Shown here in pieces: positions 22,497-32,883 of a stretch of 64,000 nt of DNA (its first letter is position 1; each line of letters begins with the position of its first letter). Below the pieces are notes generated by a model that was not told where the DNA came from, did not search any database, and saw only the letters and a program-made list of their open reading frames with translations. A program made the position numbers and the translations under genes. Source of the DNA: Butyriboletus loyo. Taxonomy: Eukaryota > Basidiomycota > Agaricomycetes > Boletales > Boletaceae. The stretch spans positions 1-64,000 of the forward strand of contig JBBPSI010000040.1 of the NCBI GenBank assembly GCA_038093515.1, in the 5' to 3' direction.

Positions 22497-24939
22497 TCAG
22501 AATGTGATATTGACAATACCAGGAGTCGCAGCCTCAGACCGTATCGTGAATTTATGTCTACAGTGCTGTCAGTGAGATTCAGTTGCTGTAAAGCTAGGAG
22601 AAATATTACCGTTTTCCAAAAGCAGTGAGAGCGTCCCTTGCGTCCTTTACCTTCCCCCTGAGAATTTTCTGCTTGCTGATCACAGCTTGAATGGTCATGG
22701 GTCCCGCATCCTCCTGTGCCAACAACACATCCAACACTGCCGTTGTGATCGCAAACTGAGTTTCTGGAGCTGATTTATTTGCCAAAGAAATTTCTTGTAT
22801 CGAAGGATTTGGTGGCGGTTCTGGCAGTCAGTCAACGACTATCCTTGAACATAGATAGTAGACGATTCACCGGAGAATTTTTTCTTCACAATTCTGGCAT
22901 TGATGGCGTTCAGCATCTTCTCCGTGTCCTCCAGATCTGACTGGATGGCTTTCGCAGGACGACTCTTTGAATCATCCTGCTCGTCTAATTTCTTTCGTAA
23001 ATCAGCGCGCGATCCTTCAAGCTCAAGAACCTGGGTCGTCAAGAACACGATACGTTTATCCTCAGCAGCCTGTTGCTCCTTGGTGAGCTCAGTCGGCGCT
23101 TCATCCTGCGTTGCGGGATCTTGTTCCGCAAGAGCCTCTTCAACAGCAGGATCACCAGCGAATTCGCTAAATGGAGGAGGTGGCGTACGGGACGGAGAGG
23201 GTAAACTGAATAACGAGGTTTTTCTTGGCTCCTCAGTACCTCCTTTGTCTGCCCCGCCCTGAGGTGGAGGAGGGGTACTATCCACACCGCCGGATGACGC
23301 CGGTGTCTGATCAGGTTTGCTTGTTTGGGGTTGTTCTTGTTGTTGCCCTGGTTCCGGTTCCGCTGGTTTAAACAACAATGGAGTGGTGTCTCCAGGTTGT
23401 GTCAATATGTTAGCAGGGGGGTCGACTTGTGCAGGAGTGGGTAATCGAGGCTCAGAACCTTGAGCAGCACCGCCCACGTCAAGCTTGTCCCGATCGATCG
23501 GTTCTGCCTGAGTTTCTTTAGGAGGGACTTCGGGTGTGTCAACGTCAAGTGGATGCTTCAGCTTGGATCCCTTCCATGAAGGAGCAAACTCAGCACAACT
23601 ACGCGACGTAGACTGGTATTTTGTTGATTGCGTGGAGACAAACGGCGCAAAAGATTTGGTGGGACCCACACCAATCTCAGAGGTGGCCTTATCAACGTGG
23701 GAATGGTGACTGTCGTACAATGGGCTACGGGGTTGGGGTTGGTCATATACACCACCAATCACGGAGGCGGCACGCGATTCGGGGAGGGGTATTTGGTCTG
23801 GGGGCCGTGATCCTTTATTGGTAAGGTCGACATCCGGAATATTGGGGGGAACGTCAATCCTTGGAGGAGGGTCAAAGATGAATGCGGGTCGTGATTGTGT
23901 GTGGGTCGAGGGACCTGGTTGAGGCTCAGGAGCTGATTCGGGATCAGGCTGGAATGGAGAAACTGGTTCATTCGACTGGGCAGGTGTGGGACGGCTAACG
24001 TCCACCCAATCATCGGGTAACGTGGGTGGGTCACGACGTGATGGGTCGTCAATGGGTCCAAGTGACGTCGATGTGGCAATAGCACCAACCACGGCCGTGT
24101 CGACGGTGGTTTCCAAAGATACGGACTCGCTGTGGGTTTGCGTGATTGTGATTGTGGTATCTTGAACGGTAGTGGTTTGTGTCTGGGACGTGTCAACATG
24201 CGTGGCATCAATGCGTGCATAGGCTGCATGTTCTCGTGAGGGTATAAGAGAAGGAGAGGATCCTGGAGTCATGACGATGCGTTCGCGCAGGCTAGAGACG
24301 TCTGTACCTGTCTCTGACCATCCTGAGACATCAGGAAAGGTTCCCGGAGGACTACGCCCTGGTCTACGTGCGGGGATGGGCATTGGTGCCGGCAAAGGCG
24401 CTGGCGATCGAGAAGGGGCAGCTCTGTCACTCCGCATCGAACCCGACACCTCCGACGACGTCGAACGTGATTGGTTGAATAAGCGCATGCTGGGGAGATC
24501 ATTTTTTATTCTAATACGCGGGACGGCCCGTTTGACATGACGGACGTCTTTGCGCACCTGGCGGTAGAGATGTCGGAGACCAGAATCACGCCAAAGGTTG
24601 GGCGCAACGTCTGCTAGGAGCATTCCTACCAGTGCCCAAAGGGCGACGAGGGCAAGGCGAGAGAGGGATTGCGTGAACAGGAAGTCGACGAATATTCGGA
24701 AGCCGAACCCGAGATAAGGATCGAAAGAACGGGGCATTCGCTGCACGAAGTGGTTGAGGACCACGCCTTCCCACAGTCCTACGAGGACGCCTGAAGTCAG
24801 AAGACGAGCAGTGAGCCAGATGGGAGACGTTGAACGATAGTAGATGGAACACACCACCGACTCTGTCGTCATTGTCCGTCGCAACATCAACGACGATGCG
24901 CAAGACGAGACCTACGCCGATTGCAAGTACGCTCTCCAT
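22497..24939 (-). CDS. Uncharacterised basidiomycete membrane-anchored protein with Pro/Ser-rich linker and coiled coil
   Basis: No named family is recognised. Start at 24939 gives a membrane segment MESVLAIGVGLVLRIVVDVA. An intron of about 65 bases joins it to VLVGLWEGVVLNHFVQRMPR, then RIFVDFLFTQSLSRLALVAL and a further helix (LWALVGMLLADVAP). A basic stretch follows, then about 450 residues of Pro/Ser/Thr/Gln-rich low complexity. A coiled coil comes next (RIVFLTTQVLELEGSRADLR through NAINARIVKKKF). Two last exons give TTAVLDVLLAQEDAGPMTIQ, KVKDARDALTAFGKR and HKFTIRSEAATPGIVNITF. The conserved ends and degenerate middle suggest a tether from a membrane to an unknown partner. An unspliced frame continues to 24890 with a different N terminus. 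Confidence 0.65.
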
Positions 24940-25545
24940 AGATGTTACTGTAGATATGACATGTCTGGTATGCGAGTAGGCGGAGGAGGACAAGGAATAG
25001 ACGGAGGCCAGGATGAAAGGTGTTGAAGTGACTTCAGTGTCACCGTCAATGCACAAACAACTTTTTTTGTTTGTCCATTCGAGCCCGCCGAGAGCGGGGA
25101 TAAAGCTCGCCTATGAAGCTTTGAAGGACCATCACTCGAACATGTACTGTGAGCGATTCTCGCCCACGTTCCCTTTTGACGTCCTCGCTATCATGCTCGG
25201 TAACCCGAGAGGACTCGCGTTTCAGCGCTCAGCGCCAGACTCCAAATTCTTCCGGGGATACCGTCGACCGCCAGAATCGACCAAGCTCAGGATGCACAAC
25301 TCACTGCGTCTGATCACATCGTCGGTCCGGTGAAGGCACTCTCGACGTTCTCCGAGACACTCCCCTTCAGAACTCTTGGGTGGCGAAAATCTATCTGTTT
25401 TGCGTTGCAATCTATACAGGCGTCCAGGGAACATCACTTTTACTCGGCTGTTGGCGACACTTGAGCTGCGCTAGAGGTTAATATTGATATATGCAATAAA
25501 TATGGTATAATATCCAAGGGCCATCGAACATCTAATAGCATGTCT
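24940..25545. promoter_or_regulatory. Promoter side of the membrane-protein gene and 3' end of the F-box gene
   Basis: About 600 bases between two minus-strand genes. A plus-strand open frame (25013-25333) has no recognisable content. No repeat or RNA gene was seen. Confidence 0.3.
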
Positions 25546-27503
25546 TCAGGAAAAGAATCGCCAAAGCGCTAGTCCCGTCAGTGACATCAGCACAACAAGT
25601 ACCCTCATTTCCTCGCCAGCCGCACTCCTCTCAAAGAGCAGCCCAAGTCCACACTGCTTCTTCGCCCTAGGATGCAAGTCAAGGGTATAGTTGTATCTCT
25701 TTATCTTCTTCGGGTTGCCTTCTCGCGACAAGCTGCTGAATGAGATAGAGGGTGCCACCAAGGGCACAAGGAATGGTTCCAACGAGGACAGCAGCGAGCG
25801 AGAACTGCGATGCTCTGTACACGCCACAGAAGTAGGTAAACCGTGTTCGTCCGTCTTGAGGACGTAATTCCCTGTCGCAGTATATGGATGACCGGGATCA
25901 CCGCTGGTGCGACCTATTTCCGAGCCAAAGTAAAGCGGGAGCGGGAAGTCGGGCGGAACGAACGTTATTGAAAAAGCATGTAATCGTGGGAGCGCATGGG
26001 CGATTGTGGCAGCACAAGACGGGAGCGAATCTTCGTGCTGAGAACGGACGAGGGTCGTCCGGAGATATTTGAGGCGAGGAAGTGTGCGCACTGCTTTAGC
26101 GAGCGTGTCCTGCGAAGCAGGTGATTGATATGAAGGTACAAAAGAGCGAGGTAAGCGTACGATAGTGAATGAAGATTTGCGGGTACATATAACCTCAAGC
26201 TTGGTGAGACCAGGGCACGCATGTGCAATAGATCGCACCAAACTTCCGCCTTCATAGGCGGACTGAAAGACGAAACAGACGCGTAATTCGGTTAGGGACT
26301 TCAGGCCCCTAAGAACACTAGCTAGTAGCGAGGGAGCAAGATCACGGATGACCAAGGGATCATCAAGTGCGACGCTGGTAATCTGGTGGTGAATGGGCGC
26401 TAGTCCTTGCAAATGTTCTATCGCGCCGCTAAAGTGAGTGAGCTCGGGAAGAGAGCTCGGGACAAGAGCAGCGAGAAGTGCGGGGTTTAGCGCCGTACGC
26501 GAAGTCCGGAGCGAACGTAGTCGAGGATGTGCCTCAAGAAATGCAATAAAAGGTGGCTTGATACCAGCGTGGGGATCCCAATCAAGCAAAATGTCCCCGA
26601 GAGAGAGGGTGTGTAGCCTAGGCCAGCGTGCATAACACAAAGGGCGTACTCCCTGCGCGGAAATGAACGGCGCACCACTGATGTGTAATTCTTCTAGATC
26701 AGGAGACCTGCGAATGAGCATGTCCCATAGCCGGGGCTCTGCGCGAAATTCTACTTCCCATAAGAACTGCGCTAGCTGTGGCATGAATACGTGTATGAAT
26801 TACCTTGGAGATCAACGTCTGCGAACTGCTCGTAGAATCCTCGTTTCACGCTGAGGATGAAACCGCGGAGACCTTTGAATTGAAAGAACTAAACCCGTAA
26901 TAAGTCTTGGAATATTAGACACAAGGTTGATGGAACAAACGTTGCTGTGACTCTCTGGAAGTTGCGCACCATAAGAGGTACCGACAGTTGTGAGCCGTGG
27001 ACACCTGGCAGATAGCGAGAGATTATCAATCTCACGCCTAAGCCCGACGGAGCTTCTCTTACGATATGCGCAGTGCGAGCCACATGTCGTCACGTTGAGG
27101 AATTTCGTCGGCGTCCCAGATAAAGGTGTGAAGTGCGTCTAGGGAGTGTGCAAGACGCTGTACGATGCTGGAAACGATATACCCATTGTAATCAATTGAG
27201 GGTGCCCTAAGGCCTGTAGAAAAGCGGACAAGGAGCTTCTGAACATGACGGGCGATATCGGGATGGTTATTGAGCATTGTCAATGTGGAATGACATTGTT
27301 CTATGTTGACAAGCTGAACATCAGAGTAGAGTGCAGGACAGAGGCCGCAGAAGAGGTGTTTGCTCTACAACCAAGTGTCAGTGCGATGACATGAGCATGT
27401 GGGAGGGACTGGCCGACAGAGCAAGCCGCAGGATGTCTGCCTTGGAGTCGATGTAGCCCGCGATTTCGTGCACGATATCAAAGGGGAGATTTGTGAGCTT
27501 CAT
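25546..27503 (-). CDS. F-box / leucine-rich-repeat-like protein with C-terminal hydrophobic tail
   Basis: Probable substrate receptor of an SCF ubiquitin ligase, of the type greatly expanded in mushroom fungi. The start at 27503 reads MKLTNLPFDIVHEIAGYI, a short F-box, followed by DSKADILRLALS. Later exons give QRLAHSLDALHTFIWDADEI and then a long LRR-like region: RRSPDLEELHISGAPFI, CYARWPRLHTLSLGDILLDW, LEAHPRLRSLRTSRTALNPA, VLRGLKSLTELRVCFVFQSA and HACPGLTKLEVICTRKS. The extreme C terminus, MRVLVVLMSLTGLALWRFFS, is hydrophobic and could be a tail anchor, which is unusual for this group. At least four exons; the target is unknown. Confidence 0.75.
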
Positions 27504-27785
27504 GGGAGCGAGTGGATGAGAGTCATTCAGGAGCGTTCCGCAGGGACTTGACCTTGGTCAGCCACACCCTCGGCAACCAAACCACGGAGCGTCGAACGCT
27601 CCGTCTACTAGTAACATCTCCATGGCCCCGTGCTCCGGCTCCGGCTCCGGCCCGGCCCCTTCCAGCGATGTTTAGATGCTCAAGATAAACCAGAGCCTCG
27701 TCATGATCGACCGAACCCCCCTAGTAACTGGTCAAGTCAATCACCCGACGGCTAGTTAACCTACGCGTAAAAGGTACGACAGACC

Positions 27786-29230
27786 ATGGCCATCTTCGAC
27801 CTTGCACGATCTGAGCAGCACGATTTACCCACACAACCGTCGCCCACGACTAGTTTTCCAAGTCCACCAACCTAACCAGCCGCAACCATTGCTAATTCAT
27901 GTCTTGACGATGTCTTCTGAAACAACATGCCTTCCCTCGCTTGGGACTTTCACACTCCCAGGGACAAGTTTATCAAGGACCAGCTCAGCTTCGTCCTTCA
28001 ATCGTACAAAAGCAAGGTGTTTTCCAACTTGGACACCAACGTGGGCCATGCCTATGATACATCCAGACTCATACCTCTCCCAGATAACTCATGGAAGGCC
28101 CACGCAGTATGCACCAACCTCAATGATCTAGAGTTCGGATCGGTCGGTTGAGAGACCATCAACCAAGCGGTCGTTAAGTGTGAAAGGGCAGCAGAATCTC
28201 TCGCCGAGGAACCCACCATGGTCAATGTTGTCACACGTCTCAAGATGCAGGAAACCAGCGTGCTCATCGTTCAGCTGAATCAGTGAACTGGAAGAACTGT
28301 TATACTGTCCTCTCTTGGTTTGTGAATCTGACATCCCGTTGTCTTACTGTATCATAGGGCACGATCACTTGGCCCACTTGCTGTTTTGTTTAGAGAGATT
28401 GCTTGCCTGTGTGGTCGATCGACTGTCGGTTTCCCACTTTCCTGGTCTGTCTACACTCTGGCATTAAAACGGGCCCATCGGCAAGTATCCTATGCGAAGT
28501 AACGTTTCCACCTCGGCAACTGTCGCCCCGGTTGAAAAAGAAAGCGGACGCGACGGGAAGCGTTGGTCCGTGTGAGTCGAGCGGGCAGATGGACGAACGC
28601 AAACTTCCAAGGGGGACCACGTTGTACTAGCATTGGGTACAGCCAACGGCCAACCCAGAGTGCCAGGCATATCAGGGCAGACGAGTACCGGATACACTGA
28701 TCCAAGACAGACTTGCCTACGAGCCAGATAGGATGTGTTCATTGGTAAAGTACTGCACTGGGCCTGTCATGTCGGCCAAAGAGGACATGGATTTCCTCAC
28801 GTCCAAGCGACTCACTCAAAGTCGATCGCCAAGGTTGACGAGTATGCTCTCGCTTGCGTCTACCCGCGTACGGCAACATATTCATGTTTCCAAGAACTTC
28901 TCGACGCGGTCTCCGTCGAGTTGGGTTCAAACTCAAAAATGCGCACTCTCGGCGAAGACGATCCCCTGTTGGCGCTTCAAAAAGCTGGAAGTCGGTTCCT
29001 CCATAAATCAAGCACGTTCATCTTGGCCTCTCAAGCGTCAGACGTCGGGGCTTCTCAGCTGTGATCATCGACGGGAAGATCAAAAGTTTGAAGAGCGACG
29101 GAAGCACTGCTATTCGAAGATGGGTCCACGCCGTCGGATGCAGTCGTCAACCTTGTCGTCTTCGCAACCGGGGTGTCGCATCGTTCCAAGTTTCTTGCGT
29201 TCCGGTTTCGACGATCCCCTGACCCGGAGG
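27786..29230 (+). pseudogene. Decayed flavin-containing (FAD/NAD(P)-binding) monooxygenase
   Basis: Relic of a fungal monooxygenase with an N-terminal NTF2-like domain. Fragments appear in the right order but in different frames. They are MAIFDLARSEQHDLPTQPS at the start; LAWDFHTPRDKFIKDQLSFV; SRLIPLPDNSWKAHAVC and TNLNDLEFGSVG, followed by a stop; TRLKMQETSVLIV; HVVLALGTANGQPRVPGISG around 28620; KVLHWACHV; ELLDAVSVELGSNSKMRTLG; DVGASQL; IIDGKIKSLKSDGS; and EDGSTPSDAVV then VVFATGVS around 29160. Large pieces are absent, including most of the first Rossmann GxGxxG and the FxGxxxHxxxY-type region. In-frame stops and frameshifts separate the blocks, so no functional enzyme can be made. The right end is approximate. 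Confidence 0.75.
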
Positions 29231-29922
29231 TAAGGGTCTGTTCTATGCGAAGCAGGTTGCCCATCCGTACGACCTTGGTTCTCCCCGCGCTTGTGGCGTT
29301 CTTCGTGATTGTCAACCGGATCGCTGACACCGGACGATTTGTAGAAGTAAAGGCGAATATAGACCGCTCCATATCTGTTCGATTTGGTCGCTAGGTGCAG
29401 TAATACTTTTTCAATGACTATAGAACCTAGACCATGTGCCCATACGCGTGGCCTCGTCGCCAAGGACCGAACGAGCCAACCTACTCGAAATACATCACCG
29501 TACCTTACTTGGACCTTGCAGAAACAACACTGGGCGTACATGCAATAAAAACAACAAAAGACGAATGCATCCAACTGCCATGATTGTGAATGAATGGTTT
29601 TCTACTTGAATTGCGCGGGTTATCGCTGGACTGACTGAAACTGAGGTGGAAACGAAAGAAAAAATGACGTGCAAAAAGAGGGTTGTTGGAATCGACGATG
29701 CTGCGGGTAATGAAAGTACCAGAAATAATAAACATTGAAAACATCGAACAGTGCCATTGATTGACAGGGTAACGAACGATGTTCAAGAGGCAGAATATTC
29801 AACTTTTGAGAGTCTGCGAACGACCGGCATGGGGTTCGGTTAACAAGCCACACGAAACCTGCGCAAGAGATCAGAAACAACCGTAATACATAAAACACCT
29901 AGTTGTACCTCCAACGTGGCAC
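29231..29922. other. Gap after the monooxygenase relic
   Basis: About 690 bases. Minus-strand frames (29505-29898) are Phe/Ser-rich and look non-coding. Part may be further decayed monooxygenase sequence and part the 3' UTR of the next minus-strand gene. Confidence 0.3.
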
Positions 29923-31792
29923 CTAACCCTTGGAAGACGAAGCGGTCATCGCAGATTTCCTCTTCGCCTCTGAACTCTTGCGACTACCAAACGCCGAAGC
30001 GATAGTATTCATGGAGATCCTGCTTGTCGGAACTTTCTCGGCCGCACAAGTTGTATACGTCGACAAGCCTGACCTATTGCTAACCGAAGTAGACATGATG
30101 GACTGAATCGTCGTGCTCGTGCTCCACCGGGAACTTTGCTGTAGATGAGCCACCTGAGGAGGTTGCATTGTCGGCACCGGAATGGACGTGTTCTGATTGT
30201 CACAGTCTTCACCACCCTCGCTGAGGGACTGTAGCAGAAGCTGTGCAAGCCGCACTTCGTCCCCAAATCCCCTGTCTCTTTCTATATCTATTTCCGTGCC
30301 TCGGGTCTCTAGGACGGGCAACAACGTGCGAGCAGAATCTTGGTGGCTGAGACGTTTCTTTCCGTTCGCACGGGTCTTCTTTCCCTTGGGTCGTCCTCCC
30401 TTGACAATTGAACGCGGCGCGGGAAAACGGTATTGTACGCCAATTTCCTTGTTCCCGTTCCATCCCACGTCAACTTCATCGAGGCCAAGCCCAACAGGCG
30501 GGAGAGGTGGTGGCGGTGGCGGCGAGCTAGCAAACGGATCTCGCAAGGAAAGGAAATCGAGTAGAGAATCGGATTCACGTCGGTAAATGGAAGGCTTTCG
30601 TGTCCGACGTACAGGATTATCACGCGAAAACTTGTCAAAATCGCCTCCGGGTGGCCCCTGTTCGCAGCCTATCGCCACTTGCTTTTCCGAGGAATACGGA
30701 TGAGGTTTAGCGGGAAGTACTTTTTCGCATGACACGAATGTAAGCTCAAAATGATTAGTGAAACTGTTTAACCTACTCTGAATAATGGTCAATACCGTAA
30801 TAGACCACAGAAGTGTGCAAGCAGCAGACGCGAGGAGGAGGTGTGGCAGAGGTTGATTGGTTCGCGTGATCGCGCCATCCCCGAGTATGCTGGCAGCGAC
30901 ATTCAGGGCAGCAGAGAGGGTGGCGAATATTTGCGCAATCGCGAGGACCAGCGGCAGAAAGATGAAATTTTGTCGGTCAAACTTGTGAAGATCTTTGTCC
31001 ATGTTGTGTGGGGGGGTTGACGTCGAAGGGGGAAGAAGATCGGGGCGGGCGGATTGATTCGCAGGACAGCTTCCACGTTCCGACCAGCGTTGCAATGCGA
31101 GAGAACCTGGGAATGGCCAAGTAGCTGGGGTTGGAGAGGATATCCGGCCAGGGGTCTTTCCAGACGATTCGTCGGCTGGCCTACCTTTTTCGATATTCAC
31201 CTCGGCCGCAATGGCTGAATATCGACGGCGCAGGAGGATTGCCGCTGCTATGGCAAGGGTGAGTAGGATACCACGAGCTACCAGTGCTAATGTGGCTGGG
31301 AGGAGGAGAGGGCTCGTTGGAATTAGAGCAGAGACGAGCTCTGTCCGATTATCATCTAATGGTGATGCGGCCAAGGGGAGGGGAAATGACCTACCACAAG
31401 CGACGAGGAAGGCGGTTAGTGATAGGAAGAAGCCAAGGAAAGGAGGGGGGAATGCGGGGGTCTGGGAGGATGGACTGAGAGCGTATATAGAAATACCGGA
31501 CACTGGGCACAAGACCATTAATCACAGGAAGCAAGGGAAAATGTGAACAGCACGGCTTACATGTAGTATGCAAAAGGGACGAGAATGCTCTGGCGACCAC
31601 TGTGAGCGGCTCGCCACAGGCGACGCTCAAAGCTGTCCCGCCAGCCACGGCAGCCAAGATGGCCAGGAAGACGAAGGCCACGCCTTTTATGGGGGTGGAT
31701 CTGTGAAACAGCCAATTGTAGACTGATAGAGCGAGGGAAAGGACAGGGATAGGGAGAAGAAGGGCGGGCGCGACGACGTCGAGAGACGCCAT
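29923..31792 (-). CDS. Uncharacterised multi-pass membrane protein with long cytosolic tail
   Basis: Family not recognised. Exon 1 starts at 31792 (MASLDVVAPALLLPIPVLSL). A short intron with donor GTAAGC near 31562 leads into LSGISIYALSPSSQTPAFPP. Hydrophobic segments are ALLLPIPVLSLALSVY, VAFVFLAILAAVAGGTALSV, LGFFLSLTAFLVACG, LALVARGILLTLAIAAAILL, FIFLPLVLAIAQIFATLSAA and LLLASAACTLLWSITVLTII, about seven passes. The tail of about 250 residues is Ser/Pro/Arg rich with a polyproline run and ends SAMTASSSKG. A seven-helix topology plus a long tail recalls fungal receptor-like proteins, but no signature is seen. A CT tract (GA on the plus strand at 31841-31858) precedes the start. Confidence 0.6.
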
Positions 31793-31840
31793 GGCGGGGG
31801 TAAGAAAGGAACGACAGACAAAGGAATGTGGGTGGTGGAA

Positions 31841-31858
31841 GAGAGAGAGAGAGAGAGA
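31841..31858. repeat. (GA)n dinucleotide repeat
   Basis: Pure GA run; it reads CT on the coding strand of the membrane-protein gene that starts about 50 bases away. Probably part of its 5' leader or promoter. Confidence 0.7.
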
Positions 31859-32264
31859 TTGGGGGGACGAGAAATGGGGGAGTAATGAGAACGGAGAGGG
31901 CTTCTGAGGGAGCTTCTGGCAAGGACAGACAAGATGGAATTTGGCATCTCGATTTCTGATTCTGCGTGACATCTCAGAATTTAAACGACAAGTCACTCAC
32001 TCTACGAAATCTGGTAGTTCAAGATAAATTCACCACTCAACACAACACCATATGTACAGACATAGATATCAGACTAGTGGAATTGACGCGGAGAAGCTGC
32101 GGCGCCATGTCACCAACGAACAGCACAGCGACGACCCATCCACTTACATACGACATATAATGCATGCACACCGAGCACACCGCCAGCAGCAACGCGTTTG
32201 AAGGTGAAGGGCTGCCCGAAACCAAGTTAGAGTGGATCGACCGATGCAGCGAGTGACCACAAAC

Positions 32265-32420
32265 CTAATGCTTGGGCTGCTCACTCGTGTCGGCGTTCTG
32301 TCCTTTGGGGGCCTGTGGGTCCGCGGACGGCTTGGATGCACCCGCCGCTTCAAGCCGCTTCTCCTCCTCCTTGGCCGCCTTCTTGGCCTTGTACTTGTCA
32401 TAAAGATAGGTAGCCAGCAT
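32265..32420 (-). CDS. Very small Lys/Glu/Ala-rich protein (51 residues)
   Basis: Open frame starting MLATYLYDKYKAKKAAKEEE, then a helical KRLEAAGAS stretch and a polar tail ending TSEQPKH. The charged amphipathic helix after an aromatic start resembles small uncharacterised proteins seen in other mushrooms, but I cannot name a family. The frame is open further upstream to 32549; the chosen Met follows a pyrimidine-rich leader and lies next to a clear change of composition. No function is proposed. Confidence 0.45.
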   Translation of the reverse strand: MLATYLYDKYKAKKAAKEEEKRLEAAGASKPSADPQAPKGQNADTSEQPKH

Positions 32421-32883
32421 GATTAGCGGAAGACGAGATCGTGAGTGTGATAGCGAGAGCTGTTGAGAAGGGTATGACTTTGAAACACTCCCTTTTATCT
32501 CGTTGATAAAAATGCCGGGCACGTAGCCAACGCAACGACGTGTTGACAATCATGCATCACCGGGGCTGTTCCACATGTGCCACCCAGCGATGAAAGCTGA
32601 AGAAGCCAGATCAAACACCTGCTAACGCTATTAATCTCGTTGTCAGTGATGGACATTCTGTGCCGAACTCGGAAGTTCGCACTGGCGGTGGGTCGCCGCT
32701 GTGCTTGCGGATATCGGAAAAGACCGAACATAACGAGTGTCGCGTGAAGTCGTTTTCTTTGACTCTGCTCTTGCGCTCCTACGAGCAAGCAGTATCTTAT
32801 CCAAAAATTCCTACACTTCTCATTTCATTTCCTCACTCCCCGTCATAGACCATAGCGACCATCACTATTCCTTTGTGTATCAA

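Noticed and set aside
25013..25333. 106-codon plus-strand open frame
   Set aside because: No motif, and the composition looks non-coding; it falls in the gap between two minus-strand genes.
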